A DNA stretch of 64,000 nt from Streptomyces sp. Ru62 (GCF_002920615.1 NZ_PQSU01000017.1:62001-126000), one strand, 5' to 3'. Counted from the stretch's first letter, positions 34,602 through 42,890 are shown. Program-made: numbers and translations. The notes: generated by a model not told the origin, from the letters alone.

Positions 34602-35459
34602 ATGCCCGGTACCACGGACCCACCCACCGACGACACGGTCGACCTGCACTTCCTCGGCAACGCGACCGTTCTGCTGCGCTACGGGCCGCTGACCCTGCTC
34701 ACGGACCCGAACTTCCTGCACCTCGGCCAGTACGCCTACCTCGGCAAGGGCCTGCTGAGCCGGCGCCTGACCGAGCCCGCCCTGGAACCGGAGGACCTGC
34801 CCCGCCTCGACGGGATCGTGCTGTCCCATCTGCACGGCGACCACTGGGACCGCCGGTCCCGACGCCACCTGGACCCCGCGGTGCCGGTGCTGAGCACCCC
34901 GCACGCCGCGCGCCGCCTGAAGGTGCTGCACGGACGCGAGCGGGTGGCCGGACTGCGCACCTGGCGGGGGTTCACCCTCCGGCAGGGCCCGGTCCAGGCC
35001 ACCGTCACGGCGTTGCCCGGACGGCACGCCGGACATCCGGTGCTGCGGGGACTGCTGCCCCCGGTGATGGGCAGCATGATCGAGCTCGGCCCGGTGGGCG
35101 GCCCGCCGCGGCTTCGGCTGTACGTGTCCGGTGACACCCTGCCGTACGACGGCCTCGACGAGATCACCCGCCGCTTCCCGGCCGCCGACCTGGCCGTCCT
35201 GCACCTGGGTGGCACCACGCTCCCCGGCGGCTTCGTGGTCACCATGGACGGCCGGCAGGGTGCGGAACTGGCCCGGCGCCTCGGTCCCCGCGCCGTCCTG
35301 CCCGTGCACTACGAGGAGTACACGGTGATGCGCTCGCCCCTGTCCGCCTTCCTGGCCGAGGCCGGCCGGCTCGGCCTCGGTGACCGGATCGTGCACTGCC
35401 CGCGCGGGCGCCACGCCCGGGTCGCGGCCGAGCCGGGGGCGGCGCCCGTCGTGAGCTGA
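34602..35459 (+). CDS. MBL-fold (UlaG/NAPE-PLD-like) metallo-hydrolase
   Basis: 285 aa from ATG 34602. It opens with VDLHFLGNATVLLRYGPLTLLTDPNFL, then the metal motif IVLSHLHGDHWD (HxHxDH), LYVSGDTLPYDG, AVLHLGGTTLPGG and LPVHYEEYTVM. This arrangement is of the L-ascorbate-6-phosphate lactonase/NAPE-PLD type. The substrate cannot be inferred. It appears to stand alone. Confidence 0.9.
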   Translation: MPGTTDPPTDDTVDLHFLGNATVLLRYGPLTLLTDPNFLHLGQYAYLGKGLLSRRLTEPALEPEDLPRLDGIVLSHLHGDHWDRRSRRHLDPAVPVLSTPHAARRLKVLHGRERVAGLRTWRGFTLRQGPVQATVTALPGRHAGHPVLRGLLPPVMGSMIELGPVGGPPRLRLYVSGDTLPYDGLDEITRRFPAADLAVLHLGGTTLPGGFVVTMDGRQGAELARRLGPRAVLPVHYEEYTVMRSPLSAFLAEAGRLGLGDRIVHCPRGRHARVAAEPGAAPVVS

Positions 35460-35463
35460 CCGG

Positions 35464-35544
35464 CGTTCCGGGGCGTCAGGCGTTCCTGCGCCAGACGTTC
35501 CGGGGCCTCAGGGGCGCGGGCTCAGCGGGTCACCTCGTCACCTC
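35464..35544. repeat. Short direct repeats at the catalase 3' end
   Basis: CGTTCCGGGGCgTCAG at 35464-35479 recurs at 35496-35511 (15 of 16), with a weaker copy between. GTCACCTC is tandemly duplicated at 35529-35536 and 35537-35544 across the catalase stop; both the duplicated and the single-copy form would end the protein in HEVTR and a stop. Confidence 0.65.
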
Positions 35545-37188
35545 ATGGCGCGCGTCGGGGACGCAGTGCGTCATGGTGAGGCCCTCGACGTCCCGCGGCG
35601 GGTTCTTGCCGAGGTTCGCCAGCCGCTCCTTGTCCTCCTCGGTGAGGTCCTGGCTGGCCAGCGGCTCCAGGTCCGCGACGTCCTCCGGGCGGATGCCGAG
35701 GCCCTCGCCGACCCGCAGCCCCAGGTCGTTCTCCACCAGCAGGAAGTGCCACACCATCCGCTCCTGGACGGACCGGTCGCACCGCGAGAGCTGACCCACC
35801 AGGTTGCGCACCAGGTCGTCGCGCTCCCACTGCTCCATGAGCAGGTACCGCTGGCCCGCCTGGAGGTAGTCGTTGGTGCGGGGGATGCGCTTGCGGGTGA
35901 GCCGGCCCCGGACCTCGGGCCCCTGCTCGTCGTGGGCCGGGTACTCCGCCTCGCGCAGGCCGCCCCGGATCGACGGCTCGTAGTTGACGCTCGGATTCTC
36001 CCCGCCGCCGTCGACGTGGTACGTCATCAGCCCGTCGCGCTGGTTGGTGCGTACCTGGGCGTTCTTCGCCTGGTTGACGGGCAGTTGGAGGTAGTTCGGG
36101 CCGACCCGGTAGCGCTGGGTGTCGCTGTAGGAGAAGGTCCGGCCGACGAGCATCTTGTCGTCGGAGAAGTCCAGGCCGTCGACGAGCACACCGGTGCCGA
36201 AGGAGATCTGCTCGTTCTCCGCGAAGAAGTTCTCCGGCATCCGGTCGAGCACCATCCGGCCCACCGGCTTCGGCGGGAACTCCTGCTCCGGCCAGGTCTT
36301 GGTGTCGTCCAGCGGATCGAAGTCGAGTTCGGGGTGCTCGTGGTCCTCCATGACCTGCACGAGCAGCTCCCACTCGGGGTACTCGCCCCGTTCGACGGCC
36401 TCGTACAGGTCCTTGGTGGCGTGACCGAGGGAGCCGGCCTGGACGTTGGCGGCGTCCTCCTCCGTCATCGAGCGCACGCCCTGCTTGGGCATCCAGTGGT
36501 ACTTGACGAGCACGGTGTTGCCCTCGGCGTTCACCCACTTGTACGTGTTCACGCCGAAACCCTGCATGTGACGGTAGTCGGCGGGGATGCCGCGCGGGCT
36601 GAACAGGTTGACCAGCATGTGCATGGCCTCGGGCGTCTGCGACATGAAGTCGAAGATCCGGTTCGGCTTCTGCTCGAAGTCCACCGGGTCCGGCTTCAGG
36701 GCGTGGATGACGTCCGGGAACTTGATGGCGTCCCGGATGAAGAAGACGCCCAGGTTGTTGCCGACGAGGTCCCAGTTGCCGTCCTCCGTGTAGAACTTGA
36801 CGGCGAAGCCGCGCGGGTCGCGCGCCGCCTCGGAGGAGTCACGGCCGCCGATGACGGTGGAGAAGCGGACGGCGACGTCGGTGCGCTTGCCGCGCTCCTG
36901 GAACAGCTTCGCGCGCGTGTAGCGGCCGATCGGCTCGTCGCCCCAGGCGCCGTACGCCTCGAAGAAGCCGTACGCCGTCACGCCGCGGGCGTGCACCACC
37001 CGTTCGGGGATGCGTTCCCGGTCGAAGTGGCTGATCTTCTCCAGGAACTGGTAGTTCTCCAGCGTCGCGGGCCCACGGGCGCCGACGGTGCGCTGGTTCT
37101 GGTTGTCGTAGACGGGGTGGCCCTGTCGATTGGTCAGGATGCTCCGGTCGTCTCCGGAGGCGGGACCGGTGCCTGCTACGTCTGTCAT
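35530..37188 (-). CDS. Monofunctional haem catalase
   Basis: 552 aa. The catalytic His lies in ERVVHARGVTAYGFFEAYG, the distal Asn in WDLVGNNLGVFFIRDAIKFP, and the proximal Tyr haem ligand in RTFSYSDTQRYRVGPNYLQLP. Small-subunit clade-type length. It destroys hydrogen peroxide in the cytosol. TAGGAG precedes the ATG. The divergent region towards the chaplin gene includes an AT-rich island that probably holds its promoter. Streptomyces have several catalases; I cannot tell which paralogue this is. Confidence 0.96.
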   Translation of the reverse strand: MTDVAGTGPASGDDRSILTNRQGHPVYDNQNQRTVGARGPATLENYQFLEKISHFDRERIPERVVHARGVTAYGFFEAYGAWGDEPIGRYTRAKLFQERGKRTDVAVRFSTVIGGRDSSEAARDPRGFAVKFYTEDGNWDLVGNNLGVFFIRDAIKFPDVIHALKPDPVDFEQKPNRIFDFMSQTPEAMHMLVNLFSPRGIPADYRHMQGFGVNTYKWVNAEGNTVLVKYHWMPKQGVRSMTEEDAANVQAGSLGHATKDLYEAVERGEYPEWELLVQVMEDHEHPELDFDPLDDTKTWPEQEFPPKPVGRMVLDRMPENFFAENEQISFGTGVLVDGLDFSDDKMLVGRTFSYSDTQRYRVGPNYLQLPVNQAKNAQVRTNQRDGLMTYHVDGGGENPSVNYEPSIRGGLREAEYPAHDEQGPEVRGRLTRKRIPRTNDYLQAGQRYLLMEQWERDDLVRNLVGQLSRCDRSVQERMVWHFLLVENDLGLRVGEGLGIRPEDVADLEPLASQDLTEEDKERLANLGKNPPRDVEGLTMTHCVPDARHEVTR

Positions 37189-37339
37189 GTCGAGGGCTCC
37201 TAGAAACGGGAGAGGCGGTACGACAAGCGTCGCCACGACCACCGTCCGAGTACCCGAAGGCGCGCGGCCATGCCCGTACCGAACCCCCGTACGGCTCTCG
37301 GGCGCGGCGGCCGCGCGAGCACGCCCCCTGACCGCCGTA

Positions 37340-37385
37340 TAGGGCAAAAGGCTGAAAAACCATAACTTGCACGTTTGAGGCGCCG
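37340..37385. promoter_or_regulatory. AT-rich divergent promoter island (catalase/chaplin)
   Basis: The run 37340-37385 is far more AT-rich than its surroundings and lies between divergent starts at 37188 and 37440. On the minus strand TTATGG-N18-TATACG could serve the catalase. No BldN-type promoter (CGTAAC with a 16-bp spacer) is evident for the chaplin. Confidence 0.4.
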
Positions 37386-37439
37386 TTTCCTCCGGTGCGG
37401 GTGAGCGCCCGCAACGGTGTCTGGAAGGGCAGGGAACCG

Positions 37440-38162
37440 ATGAAACGGGCTACCCGAAACAGTGTGATCGCCATCGCCGCCGCGTCCGGCGCGATGGCAG
37501 TGGCGGGACCGGTGCAGGCCGACTCCGCCGCGGACGGTTCCGCGGGCGGCTCGCCCGGGCTGATCTCGGGCAACGGCATCCAGTTGCCGGTGCACCTCCC
37601 GGTGAACGTCTGCGGGAACACCGTGAACGTGGTGGGGCTGCTCAACCCAGCCATGGGCAACACGTGCGCCAACAAGGGCGGCGGCAGCACCGAGGGGAAG
37701 ACGCAGCCCGCGGCGACGAGCGGGGCGACGGCCCACAGCCGCACGCAGGACTCGCCGGGCGTGGTCTCCGGCAACGGAATCCAGTTGCCGGTCGATCTGC
37801 CCGTCAACGTCAGCGGCAACAGCGTGAACGTGGTCGGCGTCGGCAACCCCGTCTTCGGCAACACGTCCGTGAACGCCCCGGACCACCCCGACGAGCCCGC
37901 CCGGACCACCCCGCCCAAGCCGCCCACCCGGGTCACTCCGCCGCCGGTGCGTTCCGAGCCCCCGCGGCCGCAGGAACCGCCCGCCACCCACCCGGCGCCG
38001 AAGCCGACCCCGCCCGTCGTACGGCACGAACCGCCCGGCACCCTCGCGCACACCGGAACGGACACCGCCTGGGTGGCGGCCGCCGCGAGCCTGGCCTCAC
38101 TGATGGGCGGAACGCTCCTGTACCGCCGCTTCCGCACAACGGAGCCCGGCCGGGAGGCCTGA
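37440..38162 (+). CDS. Long chaplin with a sortase sorting signal
   Basis: 240 aa: signal peptide 1-29, chaplin domain 1 at about 38-79 (GLISGNGIQLPVHLPVNVCG, with Cys58 and Cys76), chaplin domain 2 at about 106-147 (GVVSGNGIQLPVDLPVNVSG), a Pro-rich wall-spanning linker 150-200, LAHTG at 202-206, a membrane span and a basic tail. Long chaplins are anchored to peptidoglycan by class E sortases and coat aerial hyphae with amyloid fibres. In domain 2 both cysteines are Ser (125, 143), so only domain 1 can form the disulfide. A terminator follows at once. Confidence 0.95.
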   Translation: MKRATRNSVIAIAAASGAMAVAGPVQADSAADGSAGGSPGLISGNGIQLPVHLPVNVCGNTVNVVGLLNPAMGNTCANKGGGSTEGKTQPAATSGATAHSRTQDSPGVVSGNGIQLPVDLPVNVSGNSVNVVGVGNPVFGNTSVNAPDHPDEPARTTPPKPPTRVTPPPVRSEPPRPQEPPATHPAPKPTPPVVRHEPPGTLAHTGTDTAWVAAAASLASLMGGTLLYRRFRTTEPGREA

Positions 38163-38181
38163 GCCCGGACGCCGCGAGGCA

Positions 38182-38208
38182 CCCTGGCCGGGTCGCCCCC
38201 GGCCAGGG
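38182..38208 (+). terminator. Chaplin terminator
   Basis: CCCTGGCCGGG (38182-38192) and CCCGGCCAGGG (38198-38208) form an 11-bp perfect stem with a 5-nt loop 20 nt after the chaplin stop. Confidence 0.8.
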
Positions 38209-38317
38209 ACGCCCGACGGCCGCCCGGCCGGGCGGTCCGTCACGGCCGGGCCGACTCGGGAGGGCGGGGCGGGCACGCTCTGGCCGGCGGCGGGCGGTGT
38301 ACGGCCGCCGGGCGGTC

Positions 38318-38387
38318 GGGCACATTCCGGGCCCTCTGCGAACGTGGCCGCCTGGGCACTCCCGGGCCCCTGCGAACGTGGCCGCCT
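38318..38387. repeat. 35-bp tandem duplication in the chaplin/GT-C spacer
   Basis: Two adjacent copies, 38318-38353 and 38354-38387, share GGGCAC, CCGGGCCC and the exact 18-mer CTGCGAACGTGGCCGCCT. The rest of the 38163-38420 spacer holds only the terminator. Confidence 0.75.
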
Positions 38388-38420
38388 CGCCCCCGACGGC
38401 CGACGCCCCCGCAGGCCGGT

Positions 38421-39770
38421 TCACCACCCCGTGAGCAGCAAGTGGTTGAGCAGGAGCGCCAGCGTCGCCTGGGCGGCGAGCCAGCCGCGTGGGCGGGGCA
38501 GGAGCGCGCAGGCCGGGAGCAGCCACATCGCGAAGGGCAGCCAGATGCGTTCCGTCTCCGCCTTGCTCATGCCGGACACGTCGGCGGCCAGTAGGGCCGG
38601 CAGCGCCGCCGCCACGAGGAGGGCCAGCCGGACCTGTGCCCGGGGGGCCGTGCGGTGGCGGGCGAGGGACACGCCCGTCCGCCTCAGCCCCGCCGCCGTG
38701 GCCAGGCCGGTGACCAGCACCGTGCAGGCCAGGTTGGCCCACACCCAGTAGCCGTAGGGGCGGATGCCGCCGACACCCTGGTAGTAGCGCGTCACCAGCA
38801 GCCGGTACCCCTCCCACCAGTCGAACCCGGCGAGCGTGAACGCCGTCGGGACGACCGCCGCCCCGGCCAGGAAGAGGACGATCAGAAGCGGTCGCGGCCG
38901 GCGCCGCCCCGCCACCAGCACCGCCGCCCCGATGAGCGCGAAGAGCGTCAGGCCGTACGAGAGGTAGCAGGTCAGCCCGTACAGCAGACCGCTGCCCGCA
39001 GCCCAGGCCACGGACCGCCCGGTGACCGCCAGGGCCAGCAGGGCCACCGACCACGCGGCGACCGCCGCGAAGTACCCGTCGGCCGAGGCGCCCACCCACA
39101 CGGCGGCCGGGGCGAGGGCGAGGAACGGCGCCGCCCGCCGGGCCAGGCGCTCGTCGGCCAGCGCCCGCACCGCCACCAGCACCGCCACGCAGGCGGTCGC
39201 TCCGACGGTGACGCACCAGGCACCGGCCCAGCCGCCGCCGCGCAGCCCGGCCCGGTCCAGGAGGACGAAGGTGACGGTGGCCGCCGGGGGATGCCCGGCG
39301 ATGTGCGCGGGCCAGGGGTCAGGGGAGCCGCTCACGATGTGGTGGGTGAAGTCGCGCAGCGCGGCCGGAAGGTCGTGGAAGCGGCCGATGACCGTCAGGT
39401 ACTCGTTGCGGGTGGTGAGCCGCCCCGCCACACCCCGCTGCCAGCCGTCGACCAGCGCCAGCGACCACGTCCAGGCCAGTGCCGTGGCCCAGGCCGCGAG
39501 GAGCAGCCCGCGCCACGGCAGCCGCGCGGCGACGGCGGGCCCGTACGCCACCACGGCGACCGCCACCAGGACGGCGGCCGGGGTGCCCGGGCCCAGATGC
39601 GGGTCCCAGTCGGCGAACAGCGGCGGCCAGTGGACGAACAGGGTGCGCCGGGTGTCCTGGATGTGCCGGCCGACCAGTACGGCGACGAGGACGAGCAGGG
39701 CGGCGGCCGACGCGGCACGGAGATCGGCGCGCAGGCCGGCGTACCGGTCACGTGGGGGAGGCTGGGTCAC
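38421..39770 (-). CDS. Polytopic GT-C-like membrane protein (putative glycosyltransferase)
   Basis: 449 aa from GTG 39770; a TAGCGT box 6 nt upstream fits a leaderless start. About 10-12 membrane spans. A large loop after the third span carries RFHDLPAALRDFTHHIVSGSPDPWPAHIAGHPPAA, with the acidic and His residues near a membrane edge that GT-C glycosyltransferases use with polyprenyl-phosphate sugars. I see no exact family signature, so the enzymatic role is inferred from topology and from the sugar-related neighbours. It is divergent from the Moco oxidoreductase, with motif site A between them. Confidence 0.65.
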   Translation of the reverse strand: MTQPPPRDRYAGLRADLRAASAAALLVLVAVLVGRHIQDTRRTLFVHWPPLFADWDPHLGPGTPAAVLVAVAVVAYGPAVAARLPWRGLLLAAWATALAWTWSLALVDGWQRGVAGRLTTRNEYLTVIGRFHDLPAALRDFTHHIVSGSPDPWPAHIAGHPPAATVTFVLLDRAGLRGGGWAGAWCVTVGATACVAVLVAVRALADERLARRAAPFLALAPAAVWVGASADGYFAAVAAWSVALLALAVTGRSVAWAAGSGLLYGLTCYLSYGLTLFALIGAAVLVAGRRRPRPLLIVLFLAGAAVVPTAFTLAGFDWWEGYRLLVTRYYQGVGGIRPYGYWVWANLACTVLVTGLATAAGLRRTGVSLARHRTAPRAQVRLALLVAAALPALLAADVSGMSKAETERIWLPFAMWLLPACALLPRPRGWLAAQATLALLLNHLLLTGW

Positions 39771-39776
39771 ACCGGA

Positions 39777-39782
39777 ACGCTA
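39777..39782 (-). promoter_or_regulatory. Leaderless -10 box of the GT-C-like gene
   Basis: TAGCGT on the minus strand ends 6 nt before GTG 39770; the same hexamer and spacing occur before the epimerase gene at 46618. Confidence 0.55.
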
Positions 39783-39818
39783 GGGCGGCGACCGGGGGAA
39801 CGAGGGGACCGGTGGTCC

Positions 39819-39836
39819 GACGTCAGCGTTTCGTCA
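39819..39836 (-). promoter_or_regulatory. Cluster motif, site A (putative response-regulator site)
   Basis: Minus strand TGACGAAACGCTGACGTC. TGACG is repeated with an 11-bp period, the geometry bound by OmpR/PhoB-family dimers. It matches site B at 16 of 18 positions. Counting from the start codons as +1, it lies at -49 to -66 of the GT-C-like gene and -47 to -64 of the Moco oxidoreductase gene. Confidence 0.55.
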
Positions 39837-39870
39837 TGGGTCGCGGCCCCGGTCAGGGGTGGTTCCGGCC

Positions 39871-39876
39871 TACCGT
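39871..39876 (+). promoter_or_regulatory. Leaderless -10 box of the Moco oxidoreductase gene
   Basis: TACCGT ends 6 nt before ATG 39883, with no ribosome site between. Confidence 0.55.
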
Positions 39877-39882
39877 CGTAGC

Positions 39883-41148
39883 ATGCGAGACGACGACCCG
39901 CGGCTCCCCTCCTCGCCCGGTTTCTGGCGCAGCCCGCTGCGCGGCCCGTGGTTCACCTCGGTGCTCGGCATCGTGCTGCTGGTGGGGATCACGGTGCTGT
40001 TCGTGACGGGCCTGGTGTCCTACGCCGCCTACAACCCGGGCCTCGCACGGGTGAACGACCAGACGCCGGACAAGGGAATCCTCGGCTTCTACCTCTTCGC
40101 CTGGCCGACGAACCCGTACTGGCTGTACCGGCTCACCCAGGGGCTGCACGTCACCCTCGGCATCACCCTGATCCCGGTGCTGCTGGCCAAGCTCTGGTCG
40201 GTCGTGCCGAGGCTGTTCGCCCTGCCCCCGGCCCGTTCGCTCGCCCACGCCCTGGAGCGGATCTCCCTGCTCCTCCTCGTCGGCGGCGGGCTGTTCGAGT
40301 TCACCACCGGCGTCCTCAACGTCCAGCTCGACTACGTCTTCCCCGGCTCCTTCTACCCGCTGCACTTCTACGGCGCCTGGGTGTTCTTCGCCGCGTTCGT
40401 GGCGCACGCGGCGCTGAAACTGCCGACCGCCGTACGAAGCCTGCGCCGGCGGCGCGAGGAGCGGGGGGAGCCGGTGTCCCGCGCCCCGGAGCCGGGGGAG
40501 TTGGTGTCGCCCCGCCCGCTGCCGCCGACCGTGTCCCGGCGCGGGGCGCTGTGGTTCGTCGGGGGCGCCTCGCTGCTGCTCCTGGTCACCACCGCGGGCC
40601 AGAGCATCGGGGGCGTGCTGCGGCGCACCGCCCTCCTCGCGCCGCACGGCGGAGCCGACCCCGGCCGCGGGCCGAACGGCTTCCAGATCAACAAGACGGC
40701 CGCCTACGCCGGGATCGACGCGGCCGAGACCGGCGAGGAGGCCTGGCGGCTCGTCGTCACCGGCCGCACCGGAACGGTCCGCCTCAGTCGGGCCGAACTG
40801 CTCCGCATGCCCCTGCACAGCTCGGCGTTGCCCATCGCCTGCGTCGAGGGCTGGTCCACGGACGACCAGTGGTGGCGCGGGGTGCGGCTGCGCGACCTCG
40901 CCGCGCTCGTCGGGTACGACGGCGAGCCGCCGGACCTGTTCGTGGAGTCGCTCCAGCGGCGCGGGGCCTTCCGCCGGGCCGCCCTGCGCGCCAACCAGGT
41001 GGCCGACCCGCGCTCCCTGCTCGCCCTGTACGTCAACGGTGAGGAACTGTCCCCCGACCACGGCCGTCCGGCGCGGATCATCGTGCCCGCGGCGCCCGGT
41101 GTGCTCAACACCAAATGGGTGGCCCGGCTGACCTTCGGAGAGCTGTGA
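39883..41148 (+). CDS. Molybdopterin-dependent oxidoreductase fused to a cytochrome b561-like membrane domain
   Basis: 421 aa. Residues 20-185 form four membrane spans with paired His (QGLHVTLGITLIPV, YPLHFYGAWVFFAAFVAHAALKLP), a di-haem b-type arrangement. A linker and a fifth hydrophobic segment (RRGALWFVGGASLLLLVTTA) follow, then a sulfite-oxidase-fold Moco domain from about 265. The molybdenum-ligand Cys is Cys320 (LPIACVEGWSTDDQWW). The fusion resembles YedY with its haem partner YedZ in one chain, so electrons probably pass between the quinone pool and an extracytoplasmic Moco site. Substrate unknown. It overlaps the next gene by one base (TGATG). Confidence 0.88.
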   Translation: MRDDDPRLPSSPGFWRSPLRGPWFTSVLGIVLLVGITVLFVTGLVSYAAYNPGLARVNDQTPDKGILGFYLFAWPTNPYWLYRLTQGLHVTLGITLIPVLLAKLWSVVPRLFALPPARSLAHALERISLLLLVGGGLFEFTTGVLNVQLDYVFPGSFYPLHFYGAWVFFAAFVAHAALKLPTAVRSLRRRREERGEPVSRAPEPGELVSPRPLPPTVSRRGALWFVGGASLLLLVTTAGQSIGGVLRRTALLAPHGGADPGRGPNGFQINKTAAYAGIDAAETGEEAWRLVVTGRTGTVRLSRAELLRMPLHSSALPIACVEGWSTDDQWWRGVRLRDLAALVGYDGEPPDLFVESLQRRGAFRRAALRANQVADPRSLLALYVNGEELSPDHGRPARIIVPAAPGVLNTKWVARLTFGEL

Positions 41149-41615
41149 TGCGCCCGCGCCCGACCCTCGGCAGCCCCTTCCAGATCCTGCTGCTCGCCTG
41201 CTCCTTCGCGCTCGCCGGCTATGCCGGCGTACGGCTGTTCGCGGGGAACTGGCAGGGGGTGGCGCTGTGGCTGGTGGGTGCGGCCCTGCTGCACGATCTC
41301 GTGCTGCTGCCGCTGTACGCGGTGGCGGACCGGGCCGTCGTCCGCGCTCTCGGCACCGCCGGGCTGCGGGAGCGGACCCTGTACGTCCGGGTCCCGGCCG
41401 CCCTGTCCGGACTGCTGCTGCTCGTGTGGTTCCCGCTGATCACCGGCATGGTGGACCGGCCCTACCGGTCCGCCACCGGCCTGTCGGCGGACGGCTTCCT
41501 CGCCCGCTGGCTGCTGATCAGCGCGGCCCTGTTCGCCGGCTCGGCGCTGCTGCTGGCGCTGCGGGAGCTGCGGCTGCGCAGGGCGACGAAGCGGCGCCGG
41601 CCGGTCGTCCACTGA
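41148..41615 (+). CDS. Small membrane protein coupled to the Moco oxidoreductase
   Basis: 155 aa with four membrane spans (about 10-28, 33-56, 76-98, 122-140). A loop carries LYVRVPAALSGLLLLVWFPLITGM and another MVDRPYRSATGLSADGFLARWLL. The ATG shares a base with the upstream stop, so the two are made together; it may be a membrane subunit. I know no family name. Its last 154 nt overlap, on the opposite strand, the 3' end of the methyltransferase gene. Confidence 0.78.
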   Translation: MRPRPTLGSPFQILLLACSFALAGYAGVRLFAGNWQGVALWLVGAALLHDLVLLPLYAVADRAVVRALGTAGLRERTLYVRVPAALSGLLLLVWFPLITGMVDRPYRSATGLSADGFLARWLLISAALFAGSALLLALRELRLRRATKRRRPVVH

Positions 41616-42229
41616 CCGGCGGTCCGCCAGCCCGCCCGGCCCGCGTACCGCAGCAGCGCCGGGGTGCCGAGCCGCGCCCACGGGAAGACACCATGGCCGC
41701 CCGTCTCCACCTCGGTGCCGTCGACGAGCTGCACCTCGGACCGTTCGTCGACGTCCACCGCGGCCGTCTCGGCGATCAGCAGACCACCGGGCCGCAGCAG
41801 CCGGGCCACCCGGTCCAGCAGGGCACGCGGGTCGCCCCCGATGCCGACGTTGCCGTCCATCAGCAGCACGGTGCCCCAGCGCCCCTCGCCGGGCAGCGGC
41901 TCGAACACCGAGCGCCGCAGCGCCTGGCCGCCGATCCGTACGGTGTGCTCGACGGCGGCCTCGCTGACGTCGATGCCGAGGACGGTACGGCCCCTGGCGG
42001 CGAGTTCCGCCACCAGCCGCCCCGGTCCGCAGCCGACGTCGAGCACGGCACCCTCGCACCGGTCCAGCACCGCCCGGTCGGCCCGGTCCGCCCGCGCGCA
42101 CCAGCGCTCGACCTCCAGCGGCAGCAGCCAGCCGTCCGACCGGCGCAGGAACAGCGGGCCGCGCCCGGCGCGCAGGGCGACGGCGTAGGGGTCGGCCCCG
42201 GCCCAGGGGACGACCGGCGGGGTGCTCAT
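41462..42229 (-). CDS. SAM-dependent methyltransferase with a C-terminal extension
   Basis: 255 aa from ATG 42229. Class I Rossmann methyltransferase: motif I AVLDVGCGPGRLVAELA, motif II VLGIDVSEAAVEH, then GTVLLMDGNVGIGGDPRALL and RLLRPGGLLIAETA. The domain ends near residue 220 at GRRRFVALRS. The remaining ~35 residues are Ser/Arg-rich and are encoded antisense to the small membrane protein gene, so they may be a run-on caused by loss of an earlier stop. It is third in the minus-strand unit after the GT2 and DUF2064 genes, probably methylating a sugar or lipid intermediate. Confidence 0.87.
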   Translation of the reverse strand: MSTPPVVPWAGADPYAVALRAGRGPLFLRRSDGWLLPLEVERWCARADRADRAVLDRCEGAVLDVGCGPGRLVAELAARGRTVLGIDVSEAAVEHTVRIGGQALRRSVFEPLPGEGRWGTVLLMDGNVGIGGDPRALLDRVARLLRPGGLLIAETAAVDVDERSEVQLVDGTEVETGGHGVFPWARLGTPALLRYAGRAGWRTAGQWTTGRRRFVALRSRSSRSASSSAEPANRAALISSQRARKPSADRPVADR

Positions 42230-42257
42230 AGCCCCTCCCGAGCCTGGCACCGGCTGC

Positions 42258-42890
42258 TCATCGCCCCGTGCCGGGTCCGGCGGGGTGCGCGGTGCAGCGG
42301 GCCAGCCGGGCGGCGAACCGGCCGTGCGGCGCCCGGGCGGCGACCGCCACCGCGTCGGCGGCCGTGTCCACGTCCCGCAGCCGGGGCAGCTCGCGCACCC
42401 GCAGTCCGGCGGCCACCAGCCGCCGCCGCTGGACGGCACCCGTCCACGGTGTCGACATGGGCACGCCCCGCAGCAGAGCCGGGTCGGGCTCGGCCAGCCC
42501 CAGCGCCCAGAAGCCGCCGTCCTCCGCCGGACCGAAGCAGGCGTCGTACCCCGCGAAGTCCACGGCGAGCAGCTCCGGGGTCACCTGCGGGGTGTCCATG
42601 CCGATGAGCAGGGCGGGACCGGCGCACCGCGCGAACGCGTCGGCCAGCCGCAGGTCCAGCCCGCCCGCGCACTGCGGTACGACGTCGAAGCCGGGCGGCA
42701 GCCAGGGGCCGGGGCTCCCGTCCAGCACCAGGACGCGCCGGCCGGCGGGGGTCGCCGCGACGGCGTCCAGGGTGTCGGCGAGCGAGGCCTCGGCGAGCTC
42801 AGCCGCCTCGGCGGGGCTGAACGGCGGGGTGAGCCGCGTCTTGACGCGCCCCGGCAGCGGTTCCTTGGCGATCACGAGCAGCGTGGTCAC
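42258..42890 (-). CDS. DUF2064/TIGR04282-family nucleotidyl- or glycosyltransferase
   Basis: 210 aa from GTG 42890, overlapping the GT2 stop as GTGA. GT-A-like fold: LLVIAKEPLPGRVKTRLTPPFSP (the KxPxPGxVKTRL signature of the family), GPALLIGMDTPQVTPELL and CFGPAEDGGFWALGL. The family is named for arsenosugar biosynthesis, but no arsenic methyltransferase is present, so only a sugar-phosphate or glycosyl transfer role is claimed. It is translated together with the GT2 protein. Confidence 0.88.
   Translation of the reverse strand: MTTLLVIAKEPLPGRVKTRLTPPFSPAEAAELAEASLADTLDAVAATPAGRRVLVLDGSPGPWLPPGFDVVPQCAGGLDLRLADAFARCAGPALLIGMDTPQVTPELLAVDFAGYDACFGPAEDGGFWALGLAEPDPALLRGVPMSTPWTGAVQRRRLVAAGLRVRELPRLRDVDTAADAVAVAARAPHGRFAARLARCTAHPAGPGTGR

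Noticed and set aside
37340..37440. BldN-type sigma promoter for the chaplin from a CATAAC...CGTTTGA resemblance.
   Set aside because: The two elements are only 6 bp apart instead of about 16, so they cannot act as -35 and -10.
42258..42890. Reading the DUF2064 gene as evidence for arsenosugar biosynthesis.
   Set aside because: The family name suggests it, but no arsenic methyltransferase or radical SAM gene is present in the cluster.
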